From Hydrogenimonas urashimensis (GTDB taxonomy: Bacteria > Campylobacterota > Campylobacteria > Campylobacterales > Hydrogenimonadaceae): 64,000 nucleotides of DNA. The notes beneath the pieces are model-generated. The model was given only the letters and a program-made list of their open reading frames with translations, did no database searches and had not been told where the DNA came from. The DNA is taken from NCBI RefSeq assembly GCF_016593255.1, contig NZ_AP023212.1, forward strand, positions 2,086,001 to 2,150,000. The letters are read 5' to 3'. Made by a program: the position numbers and the translations under genes. This document shows, piece after piece, positions 9,899-18,124 of the stretch (its first letter is position 1; every line of letters begins with the position of its first letter).

Positions 9899-10020
9899 AT
9901 AAATATAATCTTAATATATTTATAAATTAAATATTGTAAGAAAATATTTTGCTTCAAATACCGGTACAAAAAAATAGTTACACTATTTCAATACCAAACT
10001 CATTGTTTATTTCATAAATA

Positions 10021-11736
10021 TCAAGCAAGTAGGTCTTTTAATTTTTTCAAAGAAAGAGTATTGACAACATCTTCCTTCTCCAGCCATCCCCGCCGCGCCT
10101 GGTTCAGGCCGTACTCCATGAAATCGAGCGACATGGTGTCGTGGGCGTCGGTCGCGATGGAGACGCGGATGCCCTCTTCTTTGGCCGATTTGGCGTAAAT
10201 GTCGTTGATGTCGAGCCGTTCGGGCTGGGCGTTGAGTTCGAGTGCGACATTCTCGTTTCTGCACGCTTTGAAAATTTCGCCCATATCGAGTTCGTAGGCG
10301 TTGCGGTGGCCGATGATGCGCCCTGTGGGGTGGGCCAGTATCGAGAAGCAAGGATGCTGCATCGCTTTGACGACGCGCCTGGTCTGCTCCTTTTTGGAGA
10401 GGTTGAATTTGTAATGGACTGCACCGATGACCAGGTCGAGCTCCTCAAGCACGGCGTCGGGCAGGTCCAGCGTTCCGTCTTCGAGGATGTCGCATTCGAT
10501 CCCTTTGAGAATCGTGATATCTTTCAGCTTTTCATTGAGACGGTCGATCTCTTCCATCTGCTGGCGCAGCCTTTTCTCGTCGAGCCCCCTGGCTACACTC
10601 AGATGTCGTGAATGGTCGGTGATGGCGATATACTCGTACCCTTTTTTCCTGGCGGCGAGCGCCATCTCTTCAATCGTCGCATGGCCGTCGGTCCATTTGG
10701 AGTGCATATGCAAGTCGCCGCGGATTTCCTCGGGGGTGACGAGTTTGGGCAGTTTTCCTTCCATGCACGCTTCGATCTCTCCGCGGTCTTCCCGCAGCTC
10801 CGGTTCGATGTAGCAAAGCCCCAACAGTTCGTAGAGATCCTCCTCTCTTTCGCCCCCGAGTCGTTTCTCTCCTTCGAAAATGCCGTATTCGTTCACCTTC
10901 CATCCCCGTTCGACCGCCATTTTCCGCAATTTGATGTTATGGGCCTTGGAACCGGTGAAGTAGTTGAGTGCCGAGCCGTAGCTCTCTTTGGCGACGCTTC
11001 GCAGATCGACCTGCAGATCGTTGCGCAGGATGACGGTGGAGCGTGTCGGACCCTTGGAGACAACCTCTTTGAGCCTTTCGTACCGGACGAACCATTCGGT
11101 CACTTTTTCCCAGTTTTTCGCGACGACCAGGATATCCAGGTCGCCCACCGTCTCTTTCCTGCGCCGGTAGCTTCCCGCGATCTCGACTTTAAGCACTCCA
11201 TCGAAATCGAGCAGGTAGCGGCGCAGCCCCTCCGCGAAGGGTTTGGCGACATCGAACCGGAAACGGTGCCCCGACTTTTTGGCGAGCTGGACCCCTTTGA
11301 GAATTTTTTCCACCAGTTTGGGGCCGAATCCTTTGAGTGTGTAGATAGCTCCGCTTTCGGCCACCTTGGCGAGTTGCTCCAGCGATGTGATATGAAAGGT
11401 ATCGTAGAGCTGGCGGATCCGTTTGGGTCCCAGCCCTTCGATGGCCAGGAGTCTGTCGAGCCCTTCGGGCAACTCCTTTTTGAGCGTCTCGAGTTTGGAG
11501 AATTTTCCCGTCCGGATGATTTCGAGAATCGATTCGGCCAGGTCGTGACCGATGCCGGGCAGTTTTGTCAGGTCCATGCCCTCTTCGACTAGCTCCTCGA
11601 GACTTTTGCCCAGATTCTGCACCGTGCGTGCCGCATTGCGGTAGGCCCGTACTTTGAATGGATTCGCTCCTTTGATTTCGAGCATGTCGGCCATCTGATT
11701 GAAAATGTCGGCGATTTCACTGTTGGAGAGAGCCAT
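10021..11736 (-). CDS. polX: Family X DNA polymerase with C-terminal PHP domain (PolX)
   Basis: A 571-residue bacterial PolX. The N-terminal helix-hairpin-helix/8-kDa region (about 1-110) contains LPGIGHDLAESI and EGLGPKRI. The polymerase palm has GSYRRRKETVGDLDIL with the catalytic DxD. The PHP domain opens with GDLHMHSKWTDG near residue 335 and continues ITDHS and ATDAHD. The family fills short gaps in base-excision repair, and the PHP domain gives 3'-5' exonuclease or AP-endonuclease activity. The start is ATG at 11736, preceded by GGAGGTGACG; the upstream in-frame extension lacks family similarity. It is transcribed alone, divergently from the sigma-factor operon. Confidence 0.93.
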   Translation of the reverse strand: MALSNSEIADIFNQMADMLEIKGANPFKVRAYRNAARTVQNLGKSLEELVEEGMDLTKLPGIGHDLAESILEIIRTGKFSKLETLKKELPEGLDRLLAIEGLGPKRIRQLYDTFHITSLEQLAKVAESGAIYTLKGFGPKLVEKILKGVQLAKKSGHRFRFDVAKPFAEGLRRYLLDFDGVLKVEIAGSYRRRKETVGDLDILVVAKNWEKVTEWFVRYERLKEVVSKGPTRSTVILRNDLQVDLRSVAKESYGSALNYFTGSKAHNIKLRKMAVERGWKVNEYGIFEGEKRLGGEREEDLYELLGLCYIEPELREDRGEIEACMEGKLPKLVTPEEIRGDLHMHSKWTDGHATIEEMALAARKKGYEYIAITDHSRHLSVARGLDEKRLRQQMEEIDRLNEKLKDITILKGIECDILEDGTLDLPDAVLEELDLVIGAVHYKFNLSKKEQTRRVVKAMQHPCFSILAHPTGRIIGHRNAYELDMGEIFKACRNENVALELNAQPERLDINDIYAKSAKEEGIRVSIATDAHDTMSLDFMEYGLNQARRGWLEKEDVVNTLSLKKLKDLLA

Positions 11737-11760
11737 CGTCACCTCCTGTCCTTTTTTCCA

Positions 11761-11793
11761 ATTATACCCCGAAGTGCCGCAGATTTGTGTCAA
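11761..11793 (-). promoter_or_regulatory. polX promoter
   Basis: On the reverse strand TATAAT (11761-11766) lies 24 nt before the polX start codon. A TTGACA (11788-11793) is 21 nt further upstream, longer than the ideal 17, so the -10 is the firm part. Confidence 0.55.
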
Positions 11794-11881
11794 ATCCTTG
11801 AATTCGGCCGATTGGGTCCTTTTTCTGTGCGGAACCATCCGCGAAAGCGAAACACAGGGGATGTTTCGGCGCACTTTAGCG

Positions 11882-11887
11882 TATAAT
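11882..11887 (+). promoter_or_regulatory. -10 box of the ECF sigma operon
   Basis: A perfect TATAAT lies 32 nt before the GTG start of the sigma gene, back to back with the polX promoter. There is no -35 match. Housekeeping sigma use is inferred from the -10 alone. Confidence 0.5.
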
Positions 11888-11919
11888 GGACAATTGGAAA
11901 GATCGCCGATGGAGAGATT

Positions 11920-12450
11920 GTGGATGCAGAGAGTCTGAAAAAACTGACAGACGGAGACAAAGAGAGCTGGGAAAGATTTGTCCGAACCTATGCCCCGCTG
12001 ATCCGCGCCATGGTTTCACGGACGATGTCCGCCTACGGAGGCTTCGATGCCGCGGAAGTCGACGATCTGGTACAGAGTGTCTACACCAAACTTGTGCGGG
12101 AGGGTTACAGACTCCTGAAGAGTTACGATCCGAAGCGGGCTTCTTTGTCGACCTGGCTAGGTCTTGTCAGCCGCAGTACAACCATCGACTATCTGCGGAG
12201 CCGCAAACGGCATTTGCCGCTGAAAGAGGAGACCGCCTCGCCGATCGACAGAGACCGGGAAGAAGAGCGCATCGATCTTCCCAAGGGTCTGCTCTCGGCG
12301 CGTCAGGAGCTTGTTTTGCGGCTTCTTTTCGACAAAGAGATGGATCCTGACGAAGTGGCGGATTTTCTGGGAGTCGAAGTGCAGACTGTCCGCAGCACGA
12401 AACACAAGGCACTCGAAAGACTGAGACGATACTACAAGGATGCACGATGA
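11920..12450 (+). CDS. ECF-type RNA polymerase sigma factor
   Basis: A 176-residue sigma-70-family factor with only regions 2 and 4. Region 2 (about 20-100) includes DDLVQSVYTKL and STWLGLVSRSTTIDYLR. Region 4 (about 120-175) has a helix-turn-helix around DEVADFLGVEVQTVRSTKHKAL. The start is GTG at 11920, with GGAGAG 3 nt upstream, rather close. The next gene overlaps by 4 bp and encodes a zinc-finger anti-sigma factor, followed by a CnrX/ZraP-like periplasmic protein. This resembles the metal-sensing CnrH-CnrY-CnrX system, so the sigma factor probably answers envelope metal stress (inference). Confidence 0.88.
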   Translation: MDAESLKKLTDGDKESWERFVRTYAPLIRAMVSRTMSAYGGFDAAEVDDLVQSVYTKLVREGYRLLKSYDPKRASLSTWLGLVSRSTTIDYLRSRKRHLPLKEETASPIDRDREEERIDLPKGLLSARQELVLRLLFDKEMDPDEVADFLGVEVQTVRSTKHKALERLRRYYKDAR

Positions 12451-12926
12451 ACGAGAAAGCGCTCTGGAAAAGCTTCAGGAAAGAAGGTCGGAGGGAAGGA
12501 GAGAGATGCCCCGATTTCAACGAACTCGCCGCCTATATCGACGGAACCGCGGATGAGAAGGAGCGTGCGCGCATCGAAGCGCATCTGAACCGCTGTTCCG
12601 AGTGCCTGGAAACGGTGTTGGCGCTAAAAAATCCGCCCCAAAAGGATACGGAGATCCAAATTGCGGATCTCAGCCGTGCGGTTTCGGTCTGGGAACGGGA
12701 AACGTTCCGGCACAGAAGGGTGCGGCTATCGACAGCCCTTCGCCTTGCGGCTTCGCTCCTTTTTTTCGTGTTGGTCTCTTTCGGCGGGTACAGAGCGGGA
12801 GAGGGGCTGGTGGAGAGCGATGAGTACGGATGGCAGAGCTTCATGGAAGAGGATATGGCTCCCCTCGCTTCGGTACTGCAGGAGCGTTCCGACCTGTTCT
12901 TCGTGGATGGGGAGGAGTGGCAATGA
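12447..12926 (+). CDS. Membrane anti-sigma factor with zinc-finger (zf-HC2/ZAS) domain
   Basis: A 159-residue protein. The cytoplasmic anti-sigma domain carries Cys21, His46, Cys50 and Cys53, the H-x3-C-x2-C pattern of ZAS anti-sigma factors. One transmembrane helix lies at about 98-115, and a short periplasmic tail follows. It should hold the adjacent ECF factor inactive until a periplasmic signal arrives. It overlaps the sigma gene and the next gene by 4 bp each (ATGA), giving translational coupling and fixed stoichiometry. Confidence 0.85.
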   Translation: MNEKALWKSFRKEGRREGERCPDFNELAAYIDGTADEKERARIEAHLNRCSECLETVLALKNPPQKDTEIQIADLSRAVSVWERETFRHRRVRLSTALRLAASLLFFVLVSFGGYRAGEGLVESDEYGWQSFMEEDMAPLASVLQERSDLFFVDGEEWQ

Positions 12927-13402
12927 AAACGAAACTGCTCTATGGGGCGCTGGCTGTCTCGCTCGCTTTCAATCTTTTTTTCGCGATCGGCTATGTGACG
13001 GCAAAAAAACGGATGCAGAGGATGGACAAAATCGAAAGACGGGTCGATTTCGCCGCGAAACGGCTCGCTCTTTCCGATGCCCAGAAAAAAGAGCTTCGCG
13101 GGATTCTCGAAGCCTCGCGACAGGCCCTTCGCCGATTGCGACGGCAGGAGCGTGAAACGGCCCTGCTCTTCAAAGAGGAGCTTAAAAAGCCAAATCCCGA
13201 TATCGACAGACTGAAGCGGGCGATGGCCGATATCGAACAGATGCGACGCAAGAGCAAAGAGGCACTGGCACAGCGCTGGCGTGCCTTTTTCGACACGCTG
13301 AACGATGAACAGCGGAAAAAAGCGATGCGCATGCTGCAAAAAAGGCCACGGCTCAGAAAGGAGCTGATGGTGCCTGCACGGGAGCGCGGGGATGCGGTTT
13401 GA
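12923..13402 (+). CDS. CnrX/ZraP/CpxP-like periplasmic metal-sensing protein
   Basis: A 159-residue membrane-anchored or exported protein. An N-terminal hydrophobic helix (about 5-25) is followed by a highly charged helical hairpin rich in Arg, Lys and Gln, the build of the Metal_resist/CpxP/Spy fold. LxxEQRKK-type segments and MRMLQKRPRLRK occur near the C-terminus. GGAGGAGTGGCA precedes the ATG at 12923. In Cupriavidus CnrX a protein of this fold binds Ni/Co and releases the sigma factor from CnrY. The same arrangement here suggests it is the sensor (inference). Typical His metal ligands are not obvious, so a chaperone-like stress role is possible. Confidence 0.7.
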   Translation: MKTKLLYGALAVSLAFNLFFAIGYVTAKKRMQRMDKIERRVDFAAKRLALSDAQKKELRGILEASRQALRRLRRQERETALLFKEELKKPNPDIDRLKRAMADIEQMRRKSKEALAQRWRAFFDTLNDEQRKKAMRMLQKRPRLRKELMVPARERGDAV

Positions 13403-13517
13403 AGAGGCGCGCCATCTTTTTTGTTGTTTTCCTGATTTTTGCACAGGAAGGGGATGTTTCTCTCTCCGTCACCGTATAAAGGAGTGTAAAGAAAAAATTT
13501 CATATAAGGAGTCAAAG

Positions 13518-13853
13518 ATGAAAACGACAAAGTGGATGGCGGCGGTCCTGACAATCGGGGCGCTTTTGGGCACACCCTCTCTGATGGCGGGCAACGGTAC
13601 GGTGCATGGCACCGGCATCGTCCAGGGTAGCGGTGTGGCCCATGGCAAAGGGATATTTCAGGGCAGCGGCGTGGCCCACGGCACCGGTATCGCCGTATGG
13701 CGTGACGGCAACGGGCATCTGCACTACAAAAAAGGAACAGGTACTGTTCACGGTCATGGTGTCGTCATAGGACGGGGAACCGTGGCGGGCCGGGGACGCG
13801 GTGCAGGACACGGATGTGCCGCCGGTCATGGCCGTGCCAGACGGGTACGATAA
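13518..13853 (+). CDS. Secreted Gly/His-rich repeat protein
   Basis: A 111-residue protein with a clear signal peptide (about 1-24, ending LMAG). The mature part is built from imperfect repeats of the type HGTGIVQGSGVAHG, giving alternating G-x-G and a His about every 6-10 residues. It ends in a Gly/Arg/His tail with a single Cys100. AAGGAG at 13506-13511 supports the ATG at 13518. It follows the sigma/anti-sigma/CnrX-like genes on the same strand by about 115 nt. I do not recognise a family. The regular His spacing and the context suggest a periplasmic or surface metal-binding protein (inference). Confidence 0.75.
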   Translation: MKTTKWMAAVLTIGALLGTPSLMAGNGTVHGTGIVQGSGVAHGKGIFQGSGVAHGTGIAVWRDGNGHLHYKKGTGTVHGHGVVIGRGTVAGRGRGAGHGCAAGHGRARRVR

Positions 13854-13858
13854 AAAAA

Positions 13859-13883
13859 GGAAAGGAGAGTCGTTCTCCTTCCC
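13859..13883. terminator. Bidirectional terminator between the sigma operon and the Czc operon
   Basis: An inverted repeat of GGAAaGGAGA and TCTCCTTCC with a short loop is flanked by A-rich sequence on one side and a T-containing run on the other. It lies between two convergent operons, 12 nt from the RND gene's stop. Confidence 0.65.
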
Positions 13884-13895
13884 GTTTTCGGTATT

Positions 13896-16800
13896 TTATC
13901 GGCTTTTTTCTCTGTAAAAGAGCAGATAGAGTGCCGGCAGCACCAGCAGTGTGAGGATCGTGGAGCTGATAATGCCGCCGGTGACCACGACCGCCAGGGG
14001 GTATTGGATTTCGCTGCCGACCCCCGTGGCCCAAAGCAGCGGCAGAATGCCAAACAGCGTCGTAAAGGCGGTCATCAGCACCGGACGCAGACGAAGGCTG
14101 GCCGCCTCTTTGAGCAGATCTTCCAGGCGGACGTCGGGAAATCTCCCGCGCAATTCGTCGATGAAGCTGACCAGCACGATGCCGTTGAGGATCGCGATGG
14201 CGAAGATGGCGATGAATCCCACGATCGCCGAAACGCTAAGATACTGGCCGCTCATGACCAGCGCCGCGATACCGCCGATGAGCCCCAACGGCACACCCAG
14301 CAGAATCAGAAGCGACTTTTTGAACGAATTGAAGGCGGTATAGAGCAGCAGAAGAATCACCACGAAGGTGACGGGGACGATGACCATCAGTTTCTGCGTC
14401 GCCTCCTGCATGTTTTTGAAATCCCCCGCCCAGCGGATGTAGTACCCTTTGGGGATGGCCACTTCCTTTTTAATCTTTGCGTCGGCCTCCTGGACGAAAG
14501 AGGCGATGTCACGGCCTTCCACTTCGAAGGAGATGACCATATAACGGCTCAGATTTTCGCGTTTGATGAAGGAGGGCCCCTGCTTGACCGTAATGTCGCA
14601 AAGCGTTTTGAGCGGCACCATTTTGCCGTCCTTGCTACGAAGCAGGATTTCGCCGATGGCGTCGATGTTCTCTTTGGCCCCATCGATTTTGGGCACGACC
14701 CCGAAGCGGCGCACCCCTTCGATCTTTTCGGTTACCGGCTCCTCTCCGATGCCGTGGCGGATCACCTGAATCACCTCGTCCACACCGATGCCGTAACGCG
14801 AGAGGGCGAGGAAGTCGGGACGGATGGTAATCTGCGCCTGTCCCAACTGGGTTTCGACCTCCGTACGCTCCAACCCGTCGATGGATTGAAGCACCCTTTG
14901 AATCTGCGTGGCGATGCCGTCCATCACCTTCTGATCTTCCCCGAAAATCTTCACCGCCAACTCCGCCTTGACCCCCTCCAGCAGCTCTTCAATCCGCATG
15001 GCGATGGGCTGGGTGGGCACGAACTGAACAAAGCTGAAACGATGTTGCAGATCTTCCGTCATCCGCTTCGCCAACCCCGGCAGATCGCCGATATGGGGTG
15101 AAAGGGTCAGCAAAATCTCCATATAGTTGCCCTGGGCGGTTTCGCCCTTTTCGCTTCGGCCGATCATCGCCAGGACGCTTTTAACCTCTTTGGGGTAGCT
15201 TTTGAGCAGATAGTTCTCGATCTCCTTGGAAAGGGCCACGCTCTGCCCCAGTGCCGTGCCCGGAATCGCGATGACGCGGTACATGATCGACTCTTCGTTG
15301 AGTTCGGGCATGAATTCCCGCCCCTGGCGGCTGAGCAGCATGGCACTGACGAGAAAAAGGATCGCCGCCAGCAGTGTGACCGATTTGGCGTGGCGCAGGC
15401 AAAAGGAGAGCACCGGCGTGTAGATCACTTTGATCGCGCGCATCAGGGGGCTGACACCGCTTTTGGCGGGTTTGAGGAAGAGGTAGGCCAGCACCGGCAC
15501 CAGCAGCATCGCCACCGCCAGCGACCCCAGCATCACGAAGACGATGTCGATGGCCATCGGCGTGTAGAGTTTGCCCGCCAATCCGCCAAGGCTCAATAGC
15601 GGAATGAAGACCGCCGCGATGATGAGCAGGGCGAAGATGACCGGCTTGGCCACCCCCGCCGTCGCTTCGGCGATGATCTGCAGTTTCGAATCCTTCGGCT
15701 TGTCATGCAACAGTCGAAAGGCGTTTTCGACCACGACGATGGTGCCGTCGACGATCATCCCGATGGCGATGGCCAGACCCGAAAGGCTCATCAGGTTGGC
15801 GCTGATACCGTAATACTTCATCAGTAAAAAGGCGATCAGCAACGACAGCGGCAGCGAGAGGATGACGATGAAGGCGCTGCGAAGCTCGAAGAGAAAAAGA
15901 AAGAGGACGATCGCCACCAGCACCGCCCCTGTCATGAGCGCGCCGGTCATCGTGCTCACCGCTTTGTGGGTGATCTCGGTGCGGTCGTAGATCGCTTCGA
16001 TGTGCACCCCTTCCGGCAGGGCGGCGTCGACGAGGGAAAGCTTCGCTTTGATGCGCTCGACCACCCTTGCGGCGTTGGTGGCGCTGCGCTGCAGCACCAT
16101 CCCGAACATCGCCTCTTTCCCATCGACGGTCACAGCCCCGAAACGGGGAGCTTTGCCGGGCTGCACCTTCGCCACGTCACCGAGGGTGACGGCGCGCCCC
16201 TCTTTGGTCTTGACGACACTGTTGCGAATATCGTCGAGGCTTTTATAGAAGCCGTCTCCGCGAATCAGATACTGTTCGCGGTTCATCTCCAGATATTGCC
16301 CTCCGGCATTCCGGTTGCTGCGCTGCAGGGCATCGACAATCTCATCGTAGGTGACGTCGAGTGCCTGGAGCCGTTTGGGGTCGATCAGCACGTCGTACTG
16401 CTTGGTGAAGCCGCCCCAGCCGATCACCTCTTCGACCCCGTCGACCGCCTTGAGCATGGGGGCCACCACATACTCCTGCAGGGCGCGAAGCTGCGTCAAG
16501 TCGTAAGATTTTCCATCGACGGCCAACCGGTACCAGAAGACCTGTCCCAGGCCCGTTGTATTGGGTCCCATGACCGGCTTGCCCCACCCTTCGGGGATCT
16601 CCACACTGCCCAGGCGCTCGGTGACGAGTTGGCGCAGAAAGTAGATGTCGTATTCATCTTCGAAAAAGATCGACACGTAGGAGAGCCCGAAGATGGAGTT
16701 GCTCAAAATCATCTTCACCCCGGGCAGGCCCGCCATCGCGGACTCGATGGGATAGGTGATCAACTTTTCGATATCCTGGGCGGAATTGCCCGGACTTTCG

Positions 16801-16949
16801 GTGTAGATCACCACCTGTTTGGGGGTGATGTCGGGAAAGGCGTCCACCGGAATCGCCCGGTACGCCTGGTACCCGAACCCCGCGATCGCCACGAAGAGGG
16901 CGATGACGAGAAATTTATACCGTATCAGGAGTTTGAAAAACTCTTTCAT
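13896..16949 (-). CDS. czcA: CzcA-type heavy-metal RND efflux pump (divalent cations)
   Basis: A 1017-residue inner-membrane proton antiporter of the heavy-metal RND family, with the usual 12 membrane helices and two large periplasmic loops. The TM4 signature reads IGMIVDGTIVVVENA, with the Asp-Gly seen in Czc/Cnr (HME1/3) pumps. At the positions of the three methionines that carry Cu/Ag in CusA, this protein has IMYR and RIEELLEG, so a divalent metal such as Zn, Co, Cd or Ni is more likely. It is the last gene of an operon PepSY protein - TolC-like - adaptor - pump, ending against a bidirectional terminator. Confidence 0.9.
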   Translation of the reverse strand: MKEFFKLLIRYKFLVIALFVAIAGFGYQAYRAIPVDAFPDITPKQVVIYTESPGNSAQDIEKLITYPIESAMAGLPGVKMILSNSIFGLSYVSIFFEDEYDIYFLRQLVTERLGSVEIPEGWGKPVMGPNTTGLGQVFWYRLAVDGKSYDLTQLRALQEYVVAPMLKAVDGVEEVIGWGGFTKQYDVLIDPKRLQALDVTYDEIVDALQRSNRNAGGQYLEMNREQYLIRGDGFYKSLDDIRNSVVKTKEGRAVTLGDVAKVQPGKAPRFGAVTVDGKEAMFGMVLQRSATNAARVVERIKAKLSLVDAALPEGVHIEAIYDRTEITHKAVSTMTGALMTGAVLVAIVLFLFLFELRSAFIVILSLPLSLLIAFLLMKYYGISANLMSLSGLAIAIGMIVDGTIVVVENAFRLLHDKPKDSKLQIIAEATAGVAKPVIFALLIIAAVFIPLLSLGGLAGKLYTPMAIDIVFVMLGSLAVAMLLVPVLAYLFLKPAKSGVSPLMRAIKVIYTPVLSFCLRHAKSVTLLAAILFLVSAMLLSRQGREFMPELNEESIMYRVIAIPGTALGQSVALSKEIENYLLKSYPKEVKSVLAMIGRSEKGETAQGNYMEILLTLSPHIGDLPGLAKRMTEDLQHRFSFVQFVPTQPIAMRIEELLEGVKAELAVKIFGEDQKVMDGIATQIQRVLQSIDGLERTEVETQLGQAQITIRPDFLALSRYGIGVDEVIQVIRHGIGEEPVTEKIEGVRRFGVVPKIDGAKENIDAIGEILLRSKDGKMVPLKTLCDITVKQGPSFIKRENLSRYMVISFEVEGRDIASFVQEADAKIKKEVAIPKGYYIRWAGDFKNMQEATQKLMVIVPVTFVVILLLLYTAFNSFKKSLLILLGVPLGLIGGIAALVMSGQYLSVSAIVGFIAIFAIAILNGIVLVSFIDELRGRFPDVRLEDLLKEAASLRLRPVLMTAFTTLFGILPLLWATGVGSEIQYPLAVVVTGGIISSTILTLLVLPALYLLFYREKSR

Positions 16950-16985
16950 AAAAAATCCTTATCATAATTACCTATGCCTTATGCC

Positions 16986-17002
16986 GATTTGCGAAGCAAA
17001 TC
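16986..17002. repeat. Short perfect palindrome between adaptor and pump genes
   Basis: GATTTGC-GAA-GCAAATC lies in the 71-nt gap between the adaptor stop and the pump start. It could form a hairpin in the operon mRNA that tunes the adaptor:pump ratio. There is no T-run. Confidence 0.4.
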
Positions 17003-17020
17003 TCCATGCCCAATGCCAAA

Positions 17021-18124
17021 TCAGTGCCCATGTTCGCCGACGGCCTCTTTGAGCAGCATCGACTTAATAAACCAGACGCCGTCGCTGACGTAGCTCTCTC
17101 CCGCTTCGATGCCCTCGACGGCCACTTCGTCGCCGAAGCTTCCCAGCACCTTCACGACGCGGGCTTCGTAGGGAAGCGTTTCGTGAACTTCGTGTTCATG
17201 CGCCTCTTCGGCATGATCGGTGTGCGCCTCCTTCTCTTCTTTGACGGGAACGAAGACAACCCATTCGCCCTCCAGCATCGTGAGTGCCGTCCGTTTGACG
17301 ACGATGCGGCGCAAGAAAGGGGGCAGCTGCAGTTGCATCTGCCCATAGGCATTCAGCAGCAGGGGTTTGGAGCCGCTTTCGATGGCGAAAAGCATCTGTG
17401 CCCGCTGGGTCTCTTCATCGACGCTCGGCATCAACGTCAGATAACGGCAGTCGAACCTTTCGTCGCCAAGACTGAAAACCCCTTCCACCTTTTTGGGTGC
17501 GTGCAGCGCCGCTTCGACATCGAGGTAGGCGATGGCGTAGTAGCCGCTCTTTTGCACCAGGGAGACGATGGGGGTTTCGGCATCGAAATTGGCATGCAGC
17601 GGCAGATGGAGCGTTTCGATACGCCCGCTCATGTGGGCGCGGACGATCAAGGTGTCGGTCGGTTTTTCGAGCCGCCCGGCATCGATGCCAAGCGAAGTGA
17701 GCTGGCTTTTCAAGGTATCGAGCTCGGCGTCGATAGAGGCGAGCGCCATCGCTTCACGGTTGAGATCCTGTCTGGAGGCGAGTCCTTTGGCGTAGAGCCT
17801 TCTGGTAGATTCCAGACGCTCCCCGGCCGAACGGCGCTTGGTTTCAAGCGCCAGATAGCGGGCGGTCATTTTGGAGAGTGCCAGCGATTTGATTTTCGCC
17901 ACCGCGTCACCCCGTTTCACCTCGGCGCCGGGCTGGACGAAATACTTTTCCAGATGGCCGGCGACTCTGGCAACGATCGTCTGGCGTTGGTTGCTCAGTT
18001 GCACCACTTTGGCGTTGGTACGCACCGTCTTGCCCACCGTTTTTTCGACCGCGACATCGGTTTCGATCTCGTGGGCATAAAGGCTTATCAACGATACCAA
18101 TAGGATGGAGATCATCTTTTTCAT
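17021..18124 (-). CDS. RND periplasmic adaptor (CzcB-like membrane fusion protein)
   Basis: A 367-residue membrane fusion protein. A signal peptide (about 1-17) precedes a lipoyl/barrel-sandwich domain with VQPGAEVKRGDAVAKI near 67-82. A helical hairpin (about 85-150), a beta-barrel and a membrane-proximal domain follow. A His/Glu-rich insertion (about 300-320, AHTDHAEEAHEHEVHE) and a terminal GEHGH probably bind metal. It links the RND pump to the TolC-like channel. It overlaps the upstream outer-membrane gene by 4 bp. Confidence 0.88.
   Translation of the reverse strand: MKKMISILLVSLISLYAHEIETDVAVEKTVGKTVRTNAKVVQLSNQRQTIVARVAGHLEKYFVQPGAEVKRGDAVAKIKSLALSKMTARYLALETKRRSAGERLESTRRLYAKGLASRQDLNREAMALASIDAELDTLKSQLTSLGIDAGRLEKPTDTLIVRAHMSGRIETLHLPLHANFDAETPIVSLVQKSGYYAIAYLDVEAALHAPKKVEGVFSLGDERFDCRYLTLMPSVDEETQRAQMLFAIESGSKPLLLNAYGQMQLQLPPFLRRIVVKRTALTMLEGEWVVFVPVKEEKEAHTDHAEEAHEHEVHETLPYEARVVKVLGSFGDEVAVEGIEAGESYVSDGVWFIKSMLLKEAVGEHGH

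Noticed and set aside
13600-13700. Short repeats in the Gly/His gene considered as a CRISPR array
   Set aside because: They are in-frame coding repeats of about 12-14 codons with no constant repeat/spacer alternation and no cas genes.
13518-13853. Gly/His repeat protein considered as a second RiPP precursor
   Set aside because: It has a single Cys and no adjacent maturation enzyme, so there is no support beyond the repeat structure.
14004-15101. Antisense open frames opposite the RND pump genes (also 22.3-25.1 kb)
   Set aside because: Same cause: shadows of the pump genes, His/Asp-rich with no family resemblance.
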